From Marinobacter sp. CHS3-4 (lineage in GTDB: Bacteria > Pseudomonadota > Gammaproteobacteria > Pseudomonadales > Oleiphilaceae): a DNA stretch of 64,000 nucleotides. Below are positions 46,754-56,018 of the stretch, piece after piece. A model generated the notes under the pieces. The model saw only the letters and a list, made by a program, of their open reading frames with translations, made no database searches and had not been told where the DNA came from. The stretch is taken from assembly GCF_030053415.1 (NCBI RefSeq), contig NZ_JASGBJ010000001.1, positions 1,574,394 through 1,638,393 of the forward strand, in the 5' to 3' direction. Numbering within the stretch: the first letter of the stretch is position 1; each line of letters begins with the position of its first letter. The position numbers and the translations under genes are program-made.

Positions 46754-47833
46754 ATGACCCGCCCACTTAGCCACCTGAAAGTTCTGGATTTTAGCACCTT
46801 ACTTCCGGGCCCGTACGCCACTATGATGCTGGCGGACATGGGCGCTGAGGTTCTTCGAGTGGAAGCGCCGGACCGAGTGGATCTGGCTAAGGTGATGCCC
46901 CCTTTTGACGGCAAGTTCAGCACGACCTTTTCCTATCTTTCCCGTGGCAAACAGACCTTGTCGCTCAACCTGAAATCCGAGGGCAGCGTTGACAAAATCA
47001 AAGCGCTGGTCCGGGATTACGACATTGTTGTTGAGCAGTTCCGTCCTGGCGTGATGGACCGGCTGGGCATTGGCTACGAGGCGCTTAAAGCAGAAAACCC
47101 CAACCTGATCTATTGCGCGATCACAGGCTACGGCCAGACCGGCCCCTACCGAGACAGGGCAGGCCACGACATCAACTATCTTGCGCTATCCGGCATCGCC
47201 AGCCATTCAGGCCGGCAGGAAAGCGGTCCGCCCCCGCTGGGCATTCAAGTCGCTGATGTGGCCGGCGGCTCCCATCATGCAGTCATGGGCATCCTGGCGG
47301 CTGTCGTCCAACGCCAACAGTCCGGGGAGGGCAGTTTCGTCGATATCAGCATGACCGATGCTGCCTTCGCCATGAACGCCATGGCAGGTGCCGCAGCGCT
47401 GGCGGGTGGTCAGGAACAGACGCGAGAGGGCGGCATGCTCAATGGTGGTTCTTTCTATGATTATTACCAGACGAGCGATGGGCGGTGGCTATCTGTCGGC
47501 AGCCTGGAGCCGCAATTCTCCGCTCAGCTGTTGGACACTCTGAAATTGAGTGATTTAAAACGCATCTCGATGAGCCAGAAGCCCGAAGATCAGCAGCGTT
47601 TGAAGGCGGCCATAAAAGAGAAAGTGTCAGAGCATTCGTTGGAGCATTGGTGTGGAGTATTTGCAGAGGTGGATGCGTGTGTTGAGCCAGTGCTGAGCAT
47701 TGAAGAGGCGGCAGAGCACAGCCAAATTAGGCAACGGGGAATGGTGATACAGGCTGATCGAGGTGACGGAAAGCTTCAAAAACAACCTGGATGTCCGATC
47801 CAGTTCAGTGATTGGCAGTCTGCAGAAAGGTAA
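46754..47833 (+). CDS. CaiB/BaiF-family protein, probable alpha-methylacyl-CoA racemase
   Basis: The 359-residue family III CoA-transferase-type protein shows LKVLDFSTLLPGPYATMMLADMGAEVLRVE, SRGKQTLSLNLK and GVMDRLGIGYEALKAENPNLIYCAITGYGQTGPYRDRAGHDINYLALSG. The AGHD and ADVAGG motifs fit alpha-methylacyl-CoA racemase better than a CoA transferase, since racemase uses His and Asp there. It would invert 2-methyl-branched acyl-CoAs for beta-oxidation of isoprenoid or branched hydrocarbons. RBS AAGGAG. Confidence 0.85.
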   Translation: MTRPLSHLKVLDFSTLLPGPYATMMLADMGAEVLRVEAPDRVDLAKVMPPFDGKFSTTFSYLSRGKQTLSLNLKSEGSVDKIKALVRDYDIVVEQFRPGVMDRLGIGYEALKAENPNLIYCAITGYGQTGPYRDRAGHDINYLALSGIASHSGRQESGPPPLGIQVADVAGGSHHAVMGILAAVVQRQQSGEGSFVDISMTDAAFAMNAMAGAAALAGGQEQTREGGMLNGGSFYDYYQTSDGRWLSVGSLEPQFSAQLLDTLKLSDLKRISMSQKPEDQQRLKAAIKEKVSEHSLEHWCGVFAEVDACVEPVLSIEEAAEHSQIRQRGMVIQADRGDGKLQKQPGCPIQFSDWQSAER

Positions 47834-47870
47834 GCAGCACTAAATTTTGGATATTTTACTTCTGATTAGT

Positions 47871-47906
47871 AAAAAAAGGCCTGGGAACGTTGCCGAACCC
47901 AGGCCT
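47871..47906 (-). terminator. Terminator of the VolA-like lipase gene
   Basis: AGGCCTGGG/CCCAGGCCT with a 12-base loop and seven T on the minus strand, starting 28 bases after the lipase stop codon. The racemase-like gene on the other strand lacks a T run here. Confidence 0.85.
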
Positions 47907-47933
47907 AATTCATCTTAAATCATCCAGTCGAGT

Positions 47934-50720
47934 CTAATCTGCAGACGGAGAGTCCGCCTTGACGCTCGCTCCGTTGTTGAAACTGAGCGACGTTCCGTTG
48001 GAACCGAAGAACGAAATGATGTTGGTTGCCATATCCGCAAACACGGCAGTGTTGTCTGCTGACACGACAGTGGAATGCGTTCCTGCCGTAAAGCGGACCA
48101 CATTTGCGTCTTGGGTCAGAGACTCCCCGGCCGGTGCGATCGCTACATCGACACGATCTGCCTCTAGCTGAGCGATAAGCGGCTCTGTTCCTGCAAGAGG
48201 CGCCGGCAGCGCTTCACCGAGAGGTGCAGAATACTGACCGGCATATGCTGTGTCAGCCGCGATTGGAATTGTCTGGTCTGCGGTGGTCGGGTCAGAACCA
48301 TCACCAAAGATCTCATTGATATAGACCTTGGTTCCACTCTCATTAAGCGAGGAGACAAAGTTGTGTGGCTCTGCACTATCCAGGGATGCCTGAGCCACGT
48401 TCAGATATAGCTCAAGATTGCTGGTTCCCTGAGTCAGGCCTGATTGCGCCAGCCCTTGTAAAACAGTGCTACCGATGCTTGGAGAGTTTTCAAGAAGCTT
48501 GGCGATGCCAGCGCCGGGCGTTACCAAGGCGGCAGCGTTAATCGGAATGATATTGCTGTTACCGAGAACATCATCTTGGGCTGCATCGTTTACAAGCGCA
48601 ACGAATGATGTGCCAAGGATGCCGCCAAGCGAGTGGCCGACGTAATACAGGTTGCTTCCGGTTTCTGTATCAAAATCCAAGGCGACGTCATTTGCGGTGC
48701 CGTCGTTGTCAAGATCAATGTCGTTCAGGTTGATCAAGCTGGCGTTCAGGTTAAGAAGATCAACCACGCCCTGCCGGTTGTTATCCCGGGCAGCAGGCAG
48801 GTTTCCAAGGTTCAGGAAGTATTCAGCCGATGAACCTAGGGCACCATCGCCGTATACCATCCGGGTCGGCCCGTCTGCTCCCTGTGACCACCCGAAGTGG
48901 CGCTCACTGACTGGAACCCCGGAGAAGACCCCGTTGTCGACACTGAAAAATAGGAAGGGGTCATCCCTACCGTCAGCCAGTTTTGGAGCGATGCCGTGCA
49001 GTGGCAGATCCATAGCGACGGTGACATAACAAGCGCGAGCGAGCTGATTGGCCATAGGCAGGCTATTGGCCCGGTTGCCGAATATACCGTGTTGGTAAAT
49101 TACCACATCATAAGGTTTCGTATCGCCACATGTGGTGCCGTCAATATCGATGACGGTCGAGGGATCTGGAACAGAGAACATCAAAGGAGCGGTTACCGTC
49201 GCTTTTTCTGTGGCGAACGGGTAACGATACGTGATCTTGTCTGAGGGAGGAGTTGTGCCCGAATCGTTACCGGATGCAGCGTCAATAGCTGCTCCAATGC
49301 CAGTTGAAGCTTCCCACGTGGAATTCAATGCCTGTGCTGCGGATTCGGCCTCAGCAGGCTCCGTTGATGGGACTTCCAGAAAGTAAGGGAGCTCGATGCT
49401 CGCCTGAAGGATGGTCGACTCATCATTGGGTAGTGCGGGGTTTGCACCAGGGGGAATTCGTGTCGCTTCAAATGGAAGGATGGTTCTTGCAGCAGGAATA
49501 GAAAACTCCGCGCCGATGTCCGCAAGAGCCGCAACAGTCCCAGCGGCGGTCTGGGCAAGGGTAGGCGGTGCCTCATTGGCGTCATCGACCGCGTCGTTTG
49601 CGACCTGATTCAGCGTGGCCCATTGTTCTGGTGCGCTGAGTGCAGCAAAAGTTTCACTGTTAGCTGCAAGGTAGTCGGCAATCGCTGTCTGCCGAGTGTC
49701 GATGACTGAGCTTCTGTAGAAGAATTGGGCCGGTGAAACGGCCGCTTCAAGTACATCCGTTGTTCCGCCGGTCGTGAACGTCAGCGACAGAGCAATGTTG
49801 TCAGATGTCAGAGGATCCAGAGAAGGAATGGCTTCCCTTGAGCTGTTGGTCAGTGCTGCAAAATAGCCACTCGCCAGCTGCTCCCAGCCGGCGATTGCGT
49901 CGCGGACGCCGCCAAGAGCCGGATCAAGCAGAACTTTGTCCGGATCGCGAGTGAACTGATAAGACGGTGATGGGAAAATTGGGTCACCGTTAGGCTCTGT
50001 CACTTCATTGGTGATAACAACCAGATATTTGGTTTTTGGCTTCAGGGGCCGCAAAGGCGTGATGCGCAGCACGTTGTCTGTGCCACCGTCAAGGTCCACG
50101 ACTTCCGCGCGGAACTCGTTATTGAAGTCCTGAACGGCTGCTGCAGCAGCCTGCAGCTCGGCGCCAGCGGCTGCGATCGCATCTGGATCAGGGGTCTCTG
50201 CGTTCTGCTCAGCTTCAAACGCAGCAGCCTTTGCCTGCAGATTCTGGAAGGCAAGGCCGATATCAAACGTTGGCACTTCCCCGGAATTCAGAAGGCCGTC
50301 ACCACCCGGATAGTCCAATGAAAGCAGGAAAACGTTCTGTTGCGGATTCGGAGCCGGCGTGCCGTCGTTGTCGATCACCGGAGTAAAGACCAAACTGTCA
50401 GGGTCAATGGTTCCGCTCAGTTTGATGTCGTACTGCGCTGTGGTCGACGCACCGTCCATAAAATCCAACGCATTTGTAATTGGATTCTCGTCGCTACCGC
50501 CATATGTTCCGTCGGATGATCCCGCGGCCTGCAGGTCAGAAGGCACAGGAAGTGCGCTGGTGGCAGGGTCAAAGATCGGCCAGACAGAACCGGCTGGGTT
50601 AATCGCGCTGGTGGCATTGGGGTTGACTGGCTTCTCGTCGTCACCACTCTCAGTGCCGATACAGCCTGTCAGGGTAATTGAAGAGGCCACGGCAAGACTT
50701 AATAACGTTTTCTTGTACAT
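47934..50720 (-). CDS. VolA/Pla-1-type surface lipoprotein lipase
   Basis: The 928-residue product starts with a lipoprotein signal (MYKKTLLSLAVASSITLTGC, Cys20) and a long N-terminal Ig-like region (about 30-260) of the bacterial virulence-factor lipase family. The alpha/beta-hydrolase part contains the nucleophile Ser697 in VGHSLGGILG. Vibrio VolA is a surface-exposed lysophospholipase that frees fatty acids from host lipid. Here it may harvest fatty acids from environmental phospholipids. It is preceded by a structured leader and ends at a strong terminator. The exact substrate is uncertain. Confidence 0.87.
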   Translation of the reverse strand: MYKKTLLSLAVASSITLTGCIGTESGDDEKPVNPNATSAINPAGSVWPIFDPATSALPVPSDLQAAGSSDGTYGGSDENPITNALDFMDGASTTAQYDIKLSGTIDPDSLVFTPVIDNDGTPAPNPQQNVFLLSLDYPGGDGLLNSGEVPTFDIGLAFQNLQAKAAAFEAEQNAETPDPDAIAAAGAELQAAAAAVQDFNNEFRAEVVDLDGGTDNVLRITPLRPLKPKTKYLVVITNEVTEPNGDPIFPSPSYQFTRDPDKVLLDPALGGVRDAIAGWEQLASGYFAALTNSSREAIPSLDPLTSDNIALSLTFTTGGTTDVLEAAVSPAQFFYRSSVIDTRQTAIADYLAANSETFAALSAPEQWATLNQVANDAVDDANEAPPTLAQTAAGTVAALADIGAEFSIPAARTILPFEATRIPPGANPALPNDESTILQASIELPYFLEVPSTEPAEAESAAQALNSTWEASTGIGAAIDAASGNDSGTTPPSDKITYRYPFATEKATVTAPLMFSVPDPSTVIDIDGTTCGDTKPYDVVIYQHGIFGNRANSLPMANQLARACYVTVAMDLPLHGIAPKLADGRDDPFLFFSVDNGVFSGVPVSERHFGWSQGADGPTRMVYGDGALGSSAEYFLNLGNLPAARDNNRQGVVDLLNLNASLINLNDIDLDNDGTANDVALDFDTETGSNLYYVGHSLGGILGTSFVALVNDAAQDDVLGNSNIIPINAAALVTPGAGIAKLLENSPSIGSTVLQGLAQSGLTQGTSNLELYLNVAQASLDSAEPHNFVSSLNESGTKVYINEIFGDGSDPTTADQTIPIAADTAYAGQYSAPLGEALPAPLAGTEPLIAQLEADRVDVAIAPAGESLTQDANVVRFTAGTHSTVVSADNTAVFADMATNIISFFGSNGTSLSFNNGASVKADSPSAD

Positions 50721-50758
50721 GGGTGGAACCTTTTCCTGTTGTTGTGTCGTTATGTTCA

Positions 50759-50804
50759 GCGTCTGGCGGGACCGTACTCGTACGGTAAACCTTGTGTCAG
50801 ACGC
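50759..50804 (-). promoter_or_regulatory. Nested stem-loop in the 5' leader of the lipase gene
   Basis: An outer stem GCGTCTG/CAGACGC (50759-50765 and 50798-50804) encloses an inner perfect stem ACCGTAC/GTACGGT with a 2-base loop (50771-50786). It lies 38-84 bases upstream of the lipase ATG, so it would be transcribed in the leader or act as an operator. The remaining sequence to the fumarase start at 51100 shows no gene or clear motif that I can support. Confidence 0.45.
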
Positions 50805-51084
50805 CTTTTCTGCTTGTTAGTGGGTTGCCTGAATGTCTGGCCGTAAAGTTAAGCCATTTTCATAGCTATGACTATAGCGGCAGCGAAGCAACAGTTGATC
50901 GCTCTAAAGTGTGATTCTGACCATCAGCAGCCCGACCCCGCGCTTGAAGTTAGGCCTCCATGGAAAATAGTTCCCCGTTCGACGTTTGTCGAGTGCATGT
51001 GTCCAGTCAGACATCACCTTGTTCATGCGGTGTCTGGGGGATTTTGGTAAACTTCGCGAATTGCATTCTTTTCGAACAACCAAC

Positions 51085-51098
51085 CTTGATGAGAAGAC
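51085..51098 (+). promoter_or_regulatory. Predicted small-RNA target over the fumarase ribosome-binding site
   Basis: CTTGATGAGA-AGAC, immediately before the ATG at 51100 and including the Shine-Dalgarno GAGAAG, can pair with small-RNA positions 11045-11059. This gives ten consecutive pairs (one G-U), one bulged small-RNA base, then four more pairs. Pairing would block ribosome entry. Twelve of the small-RNA bases involved are outside its predicted stems. This is a hand-made prediction without energy calculation. Confidence 0.45.
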
Positions 51099-51099
51099 T

Positions 51100-52614
51100 A
51101 TGACCACCGTAATCCGCCAGGATGACCTGATCGAGAGTGTGGCCGACGCGCTGCAGTTTATTTCCTACTATCACCCGAAAGATTTCATTCAGGGCGTTTA
51201 CGAAGCCTATCAGAAGGAAGAGTCTCAGGCGGCGAAGGACGCCATGGCTCAGATCCTGATCAACTCCCGCATGTGTGCCCAGGGCAAGCGCCCTATTTGC
51301 CAGGACACCGGCATCGTGACGGTGTTCGTTACCATCGGCATGGATGTTCAGTGGGATGCTGACATGCCGCTGGACGACATTATTAATGAAGGCGTGCGTC
51401 GCGCTTACACGCATCCGGACAACGTGCTGCGTGCATCGGTTCTGTCGGATCCGGATGGCAAACGGGCCAATACCAAGGACAATACCCCGGCGGTGATTCA
51501 CTACAAGGTGGTGCCGGGCAATACCGTGGATGTTCATGTGGCTGCCAAAGGGGGCGGTTCTGAAGCCAAGTCCAAGTTCGCGATGCTGAATCCCTCGGAC
51601 TCGGTGGTGGACTGGGTGCTGAAAATGGTCCCGCAGATGGGTGCTGGCTGGTGTCCGCCGGGTATGCTGGGCATTGGCATTGGTGGTACGGCCGAAAAAG
51701 CCATGGAGCTTGCCAAGGAGTCCCTGTTGGATCCGATTGATATCCACGAGCTGCAGGCCAAAGGGGCGTCTGACCGTTCAGAAGAATTGCGTCTTGAACT
51801 GTTCGAGAAAGTGAACGAGCTGGGCATCGGTGCCCAGGGCCTTGGTGGCCTGACCACCGTGTTGGATGTGAAAGTAAAAGACTACCCAACTCACGCAGCC
51901 AACAAGCCTGTTGCAATCATTCCGAACTGTGCCGCTACCCGCCATGCACACTTTGTGCTGGATGGCTCTGGTCCTTCATTGCAGACGCCACCAAGCCTGG
52001 ACGACTGGCCGGAAATCACCTGGGAAGTGGGCGCAAGCGTGCGCCGCGTCAACCTGGACACAGTGACACCGGAAGACGTGAAAGACTGGAAGCCGGGTGA
52101 AACCGTGTTGCTTTCCGGCAAGATGCTGACCGGCCGCGACGCTGCCCACAAGAAAATGGTCGATATGATCGAGCGCGGCGAAGAGTTGCCGGTGGATCTG
52201 AAAGGCCGCTTCATCTATTACGTCGGTCCGGTGGATCCTGTGCGTGAAGAAGTTGTGGGCCCGGCTGGCCCGACCACGGCCACGCGGATGGACAAGTTCA
52301 CCCGTACCATGCTTGAGAAAACCGGCCTGACGGGCATGATCGGCAAGGCCGAACGTGGTCAGGTGGCCATCGACGCCATTCGCGAATTTGGCGCGGTCTA
52401 TTTGATGGCTGTGGGCGGTTCGGCGTATCTGGTCTCCAAAGCCATCAAAAAGGCGGAAGTGGTGGCGTTTGAAGAGCTGGGCATGGAAGCCATCTACGAA
52501 TTCGAAGTAGAGGACATGCCGGTCACGGTTGCCGTGGATTCCAAGGGTTCATCGGTACACCAGACAGGCCCTGTGGAGTGGCACGACAAGATCATCGCCG
52601 CCAAGGCCGTTTGA
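51100..52614 (+). CDS. fumA: Fumarate hydratase class I (4Fe-4S)
   Basis: TCA-cycle enzyme that interconverts fumarate and malate. The 504-residue product carries the three cysteines that hold the catalytic 4Fe-4S cluster: Cys67 (RPICQDTG), Cys185 (GWCPPG) and Cys277 (IPNCAATRHAHF). It has the C-terminal half with GPTTATRMDKFT and GMIGKAERG. I chose the ATG at 51100, preceded by GAGAAG. The frame is open further upstream but without family similarity. In E. coli the class I fumarase is silenced by RyhB under iron starvation. The same may occur here through the small RNA at 10998-11087. Confidence 0.93.
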   Translation: MTTVIRQDDLIESVADALQFISYYHPKDFIQGVYEAYQKEESQAAKDAMAQILINSRMCAQGKRPICQDTGIVTVFVTIGMDVQWDADMPLDDIINEGVRRAYTHPDNVLRASVLSDPDGKRANTKDNTPAVIHYKVVPGNTVDVHVAAKGGGSEAKSKFAMLNPSDSVVDWVLKMVPQMGAGWCPPGMLGIGIGGTAEKAMELAKESLLDPIDIHELQAKGASDRSEELRLELFEKVNELGIGAQGLGGLTTVLDVKVKDYPTHAANKPVAIIPNCAATRHAHFVLDGSGPSLQTPPSLDDWPEITWEVGASVRRVNLDTVTPEDVKDWKPGETVLLSGKMLTGRDAAHKKMVDMIERGEELPVDLKGRFIYYVGPVDPVREEVVGPAGPTTATRMDKFTRTMLEKTGLTGMIGKAERGQVAIDAIREFGAVYLMAVGGSAYLVSKAIKKAEVVAFEELGMEAIYEFEVEDMPVTVAVDSKGSSVHQTGPVEWHDKIIAAKAV

Positions 52615-52629
52615 TCCTGCCCGTTCACT

Positions 52630-54084
52630 TCAGGAAGAACAGCTGATGTTGAGGTGCTTCCCCCAGTCAGGGGGAGGCGCCGCATAGTCCTCGTGTTCGG
52701 GCTGTTCATCGAATGGCTTTTCCAGAACCTTCAACAGTTTTTTCATGGGTTCGAAGTTTCCGCTCTGGGCTTCGACGATCACCTGTTGGGCAAGATAGTT
52801 CCGCAGAATGAATTTGGGATTCACCGACCGCATGCCCGCTTCCCGTTCTTCCGGGCCAAGGCTCTCTTTTTCGAGCCGTGCCTGATATCGACCGAGCCAG
52901 TCGCCAGCAACACTGCGGTCGACGAACAGATCCCGTATCGGGGCTGAGCCCTTGCTGTGAAGGTTGGACAGGCCTCTGAAAAAGAGCGTGTAATCAATGC
53001 GGTGTTCATGGAGCATACTGAAAGTGTCCATGATCAGGCTCAGATCCGACTCGTCCTGAATCTGCAGCCCCAGTTTCTGTCGCATCGTGTCCTGGAATCG
53101 TTCGTTGTAGGCGGTTTCGTAGCGTCGAAGCCCCCGTCTTACATCGTCTTCATCCATCACCGGCAGCAAGGCTTTGGCTAGATACTGGCAGTTGATGAAG
53201 CCAATGTTCGGCTGGCGGTTGTAGGCGTAACGCCCGCCCTGGTCGGTGTGGTTGCAAATGTACCCGGCGTCGAAATCGTCGAGGAACGCGTAAGGGCCAT
53301 AGTCGAAGGTTTCACCGATGATGGACATGTTGTCGCTGTTCATCACTCCGTGGCAGAAACCGACGGCCTGCCAATCGGCGATTAGCCAGGCGGTGCGCTC
53401 AACCACCGCTTCATACCAGCGCCGGTAGCGCTCCGGCTCAGGCAGTTGAATCAATTCCGGAAAGTGAAGCGCAATGACGTGTTCTAGCAATGCGCGAAGC
53501 GCCTCTTCCCCTTCGTGGTGGGCTGCGAATTCAAAATGGCCGAAGCGGATATGGCTCTGGGTGACCCGGAGCAGCGATGCGGCGGTTTCTATGGATTCAC
53601 GGCGAACGGGATCTTTTGCGCTGACCATGAACAGGGCGCGTGTTGTGGGGATGCCCAATCCGGCCATGGCCTCGCTGCACAGGTATTCGCGAATGGTGGA
53701 ACGAAGCACCGCGCGTCCGTCGCCAAACCTGGAATAGGGCGTCATGCCAGCACCTTTCAGGTGCCAGTCCCAACGGCGCCCGTCAGGCCCGATGGTCTCC
53801 CAGAGAAGCAGCCCCCGGCCATCCCCCAGATCCGGGTTGTAAACGCCGAACTGGTGCCCGGTGTACTTCATTGCGACCGGATCCATGCCTTCCAGCAATT
53901 CAGTGCCAGAGCCAACGCCCGTCCATTCTGCAGGTTGGTCCGAACGGATCCCCATGGCCTCGGCAAGAGGTGCGTTAAAGCACACCAGTTTGCCGTCTTC
54001 CAGAGGCCGTGGTTTTACACGGGTGTAAAAGCTATCTGGCAATTCCAGGTAGCGATGTTCGATGTTTATCTTCGGCTCTGACAT
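52630..54084 (-). CDS. selO: Protein adenylyltransferase SelO (YdiU)
   Basis: A pseudokinase that transfers AMP from ATP to Ser, Thr or Tyr of target proteins. The 484-residue length matches E. coli SelO (478). Visible motifs are MKYTGHQFGVYNPDLGDGRG, LKGAGMTPYSRFGDGRAVLRS, HGVMNSDNMSI and FDYGPYAFLDDF. The protein ends CSS: the antepenultimate residue is Cys where animal SelO has selenocysteine. It is convergent with the fumarase gene, with only 15 bases between stops. Confidence 0.94.
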   Translation of the reverse strand: MSEPKINIEHRYLELPDSFYTRVKPRPLEDGKLVCFNAPLAEAMGIRSDQPAEWTGVGSGTELLEGMDPVAMKYTGHQFGVYNPDLGDGRGLLLWETIGPDGRRWDWHLKGAGMTPYSRFGDGRAVLRSTIREYLCSEAMAGLGIPTTRALFMVSAKDPVRRESIETAASLLRVTQSHIRFGHFEFAAHHEGEEALRALLEHVIALHFPELIQLPEPERYRRWYEAVVERTAWLIADWQAVGFCHGVMNSDNMSIIGETFDYGPYAFLDDFDAGYICNHTDQGGRYAYNRQPNIGFINCQYLAKALLPVMDEDDVRRGLRRYETAYNERFQDTMRQKLGLQIQDESDLSLIMDTFSMLHEHRIDYTLFFRGLSNLHSKGSAPIRDLFVDRSVAGDWLGRYQARLEKESLGPEEREAGMRSVNPKFILRNYLAQQVIVEAQSGNFEPMKKLLKVLEKPFDEQPEHEDYAAPPPDWGKHLNISCSS

Positions 54085-54230
54085 GCATGCTCATTTGGAT
54101 TTGAATAGAGGCGCAGTGTCCCAGATAGCTAAGGTCTGCGACAAACGCCAAATCAACGACCTATACTGCAAGTGGTACAAAATCTGCAGACTTATCAAAT
54201 ACGACCCAGCTTCTAAAACGGGACAAAAAC

Positions 54231-55172
54231 GTGGTTTCGGCCGATCTAACCAGCATCACAGACACGCTCATTCGTCAGGAATCCCTGCCTTCTGGCTACG
54301 CCGATACGGTTCGTGATGTGATTCTTCCGCTCGCACAACATATTCAGGCTCTCAGACAGGAACGACAACGCCCGGTGATCGTCGGTATCCATGGAGCCCA
54401 GGGCACCGGGAAGTCCACTCTGACCCTGTTTCTGCGACGGTTACTGACCGATCTCTATCACGTGCCAACCGCCAGCTTTTCCATCGACGACCTTTACCTG
54501 ACCCGGTCTGAGCGTGTTCAACTGGCCCAGGATCAGCATCCGCTTCTACTGACCCGTGGTGTGCCAGGCACTCACGATCTTAAACTGGGTCAACAGGTGA
54601 TTGATCAGCTGACCTCGGCCATGCCGGAGGATCGCACGCCGGTACCCGCGTTCGATAAGGCTCAGGATGACCGACTGCCGGAGTCGGCCTGGCCCAGATT
54701 TAAGGGCAGGGCGGAGGTGCTGCTGATGGAAGGTTGGTGCGTTGGCGCCCTGCCGGAAGCCAGCGACGAAGCCCTGTGTAAACCGGTCAATGAACTGGAA
54801 GGCGATGAGGATCCAGACAAACGCTGGCGATTGTATGTGAATCAATGCCTTAAGGGATCTTATTCCGATTTCTTCAATCAGATTGATTGCCTGATCATGC
54901 TCAAAGCTCCGTCCATGGAGTGCGTCCTGGAATGGCGCACCCTTCAGGAGCACAAGCTGCGGGACAAAATAACCGCCGCACCAAAAAAGAGCGATAATGA
55001 AGAAGGCGCGCCTTCGAGACTGATGTCGGATGAGCAGGTTGCACGTTTTATCATGCATTATGAGCGAATTACCCGGGCCTGCCTGGATGAGATGCCCGCC
55101 AGAGCCGACGTGGTGATCCATGTGGATCCCGCGCATCACTTCAGCGAACCTCTGATTCGCCAGCGACAGTAA
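54231..55172 (+). CDS. P-loop kinase, probable D-glycerate kinase
   Basis: The 313-residue protein has a Walker A loop GAQGTGKST at 55-63, a FSIDDLYLTRSER segment and LLMEGWCVG, the pattern of plant-type D-glycerate 3-kinases. It would phosphorylate the glycerate released by the phosphorylase encoded three genes downstream. That returns 3-phosphoglycerate to the synthase, closing a glucosylglycerate cycle. GTG start after GGGAC. It is the first gene of the cluster and lies 11 bases before the phosphatase gene. Confidence 0.83.
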   Translation: MVSADLTSITDTLIRQESLPSGYADTVRDVILPLAQHIQALRQERQRPVIVGIHGAQGTGKSTLTLFLRRLLTDLYHVPTASFSIDDLYLTRSERVQLAQDQHPLLLTRGVPGTHDLKLGQQVIDQLTSAMPEDRTPVPAFDKAQDDRLPESAWPRFKGRAEVLLMEGWCVGALPEASDEALCKPVNELEGDEDPDKRWRLYVNQCLKGSYSDFFNQIDCLIMLKAPSMECVLEWRTLQEHKLRDKITAAPKKSDNEEGAPSRLMSDEQVARFIMHYERITRACLDEMPARADVVIHVDPAHHFSEPLIRQRQ

Positions 55173-55183
55173 AGGAATCGGCA

Positions 55184-55987
55184 ATGCCAAAGCCCCGCCT
55201 GATCATTATTTCAGACCTGGACGGCACACTTCTGGATCATGAAACCTACGATTGGTCGCCCGCAAAGCCGGCCATGAAGCGCCTTGCAGCGTCGAGCATT
55301 CCCGTGGTCCTCAATTCCAGCAAAACCATCGGAGAGATTCGCGCTATTCGGTCTGAGATGAACAACGCGGCACCGTTTATCGTTGAAAACGGCGCCGCCG
55401 TGGTCATCCCCGCGAACTGTTTTGGTTCGGCCGAGGAGCAGGTGAAGAGTTTTGGGGCATCCCGGTCGGAAGTGCTGGAGCAATTGGCGATTCTTCGTGC
55501 GGAAGGCTTCCAATTTACCGGGTTCAACGACATGACGGCAGAGGAGTTGACTCGCCATTCCAGTCTTTCCGAGGCGCAGGCCGAACTTGCCAAAGATCGT
55601 GTGGGTACCGAGCCACTGTTGTGGGAGGGCGATGAAAAATCGCTGGCGGTGTTCAAAGAAAGACTGAAAAACGTGAATTGCCGACTGGTACAGGGAGGGC
55701 GGTTCCTACACGCCATGGGTACCTTCGATAAGGCGGATGGGGTCCGGTTTTTGCTGGGTAAATACCGTGAGCAGGATCCCGCCGGTCGGTTGGTCGCGAT
55801 TGCTCTGGGCGACAGCCCGAATGACCAACACATGCTCGAGCAGGCAGACATTGCTGTGATTGTAAAAGGGGTGAATTCTGACAGGGTTGTACTGCCCTCC
55901 CAAAGCCGGGCAATACGGTCTCTGAAAACTGGCCCTGCGGGCTGGAACGAATGTGTGCTGAATCTGTTGATTGAGTACGGTTACTGA
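55184..55987 (+). CDS. Glucosyl-3-phosphoglycerate phosphatase (MpgP family HAD)
   Basis: The 267-residue HAD-superfamily phosphatase has the nucleophile motif DLDGTLLD (Asp11, Asp13), motif II NSSKT and motif IV GDSPNDQHML. The family includes mannosyl-3-phosphoglycerate phosphatases. Because the next gene encodes a glucosyl-3-phosphoglycerate synthase, the substrate is probably glucosyl-3-phosphoglycerate, giving glucosylglycerate. RBS AAAGGA. Confidence 0.86.
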   Translation: MPKPRLIIISDLDGTLLDHETYDWSPAKPAMKRLAASSIPVVLNSSKTIGEIRAIRSEMNNAAPFIVENGAAVVIPANCFGSAEEQVKSFGASRSEVLEQLAILRAEGFQFTGFNDMTAEELTRHSSLSEAQAELAKDRVGTEPLLWEGDEKSLAVFKERLKNVNCRLVQGGRFLHAMGTFDKADGVRFLLGKYREQDPAGRLVAIALGDSPNDQHMLEQADIAVIVKGVNSDRVVLPSQSRAIRSLKTGPAGWNECVLNLLIEYGY

Positions 55988-56018
55988 ACACCGGGTATGA
56001 AAAAACAGGAGCGCCGCC

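Noticed and set aside
50868-51050. Small plus-strand frame in the gap upstream of fumarase
   Set aside because: It has no ribosome-binding site and no recognisable protein character. It overlaps the probable fumA promoter region.
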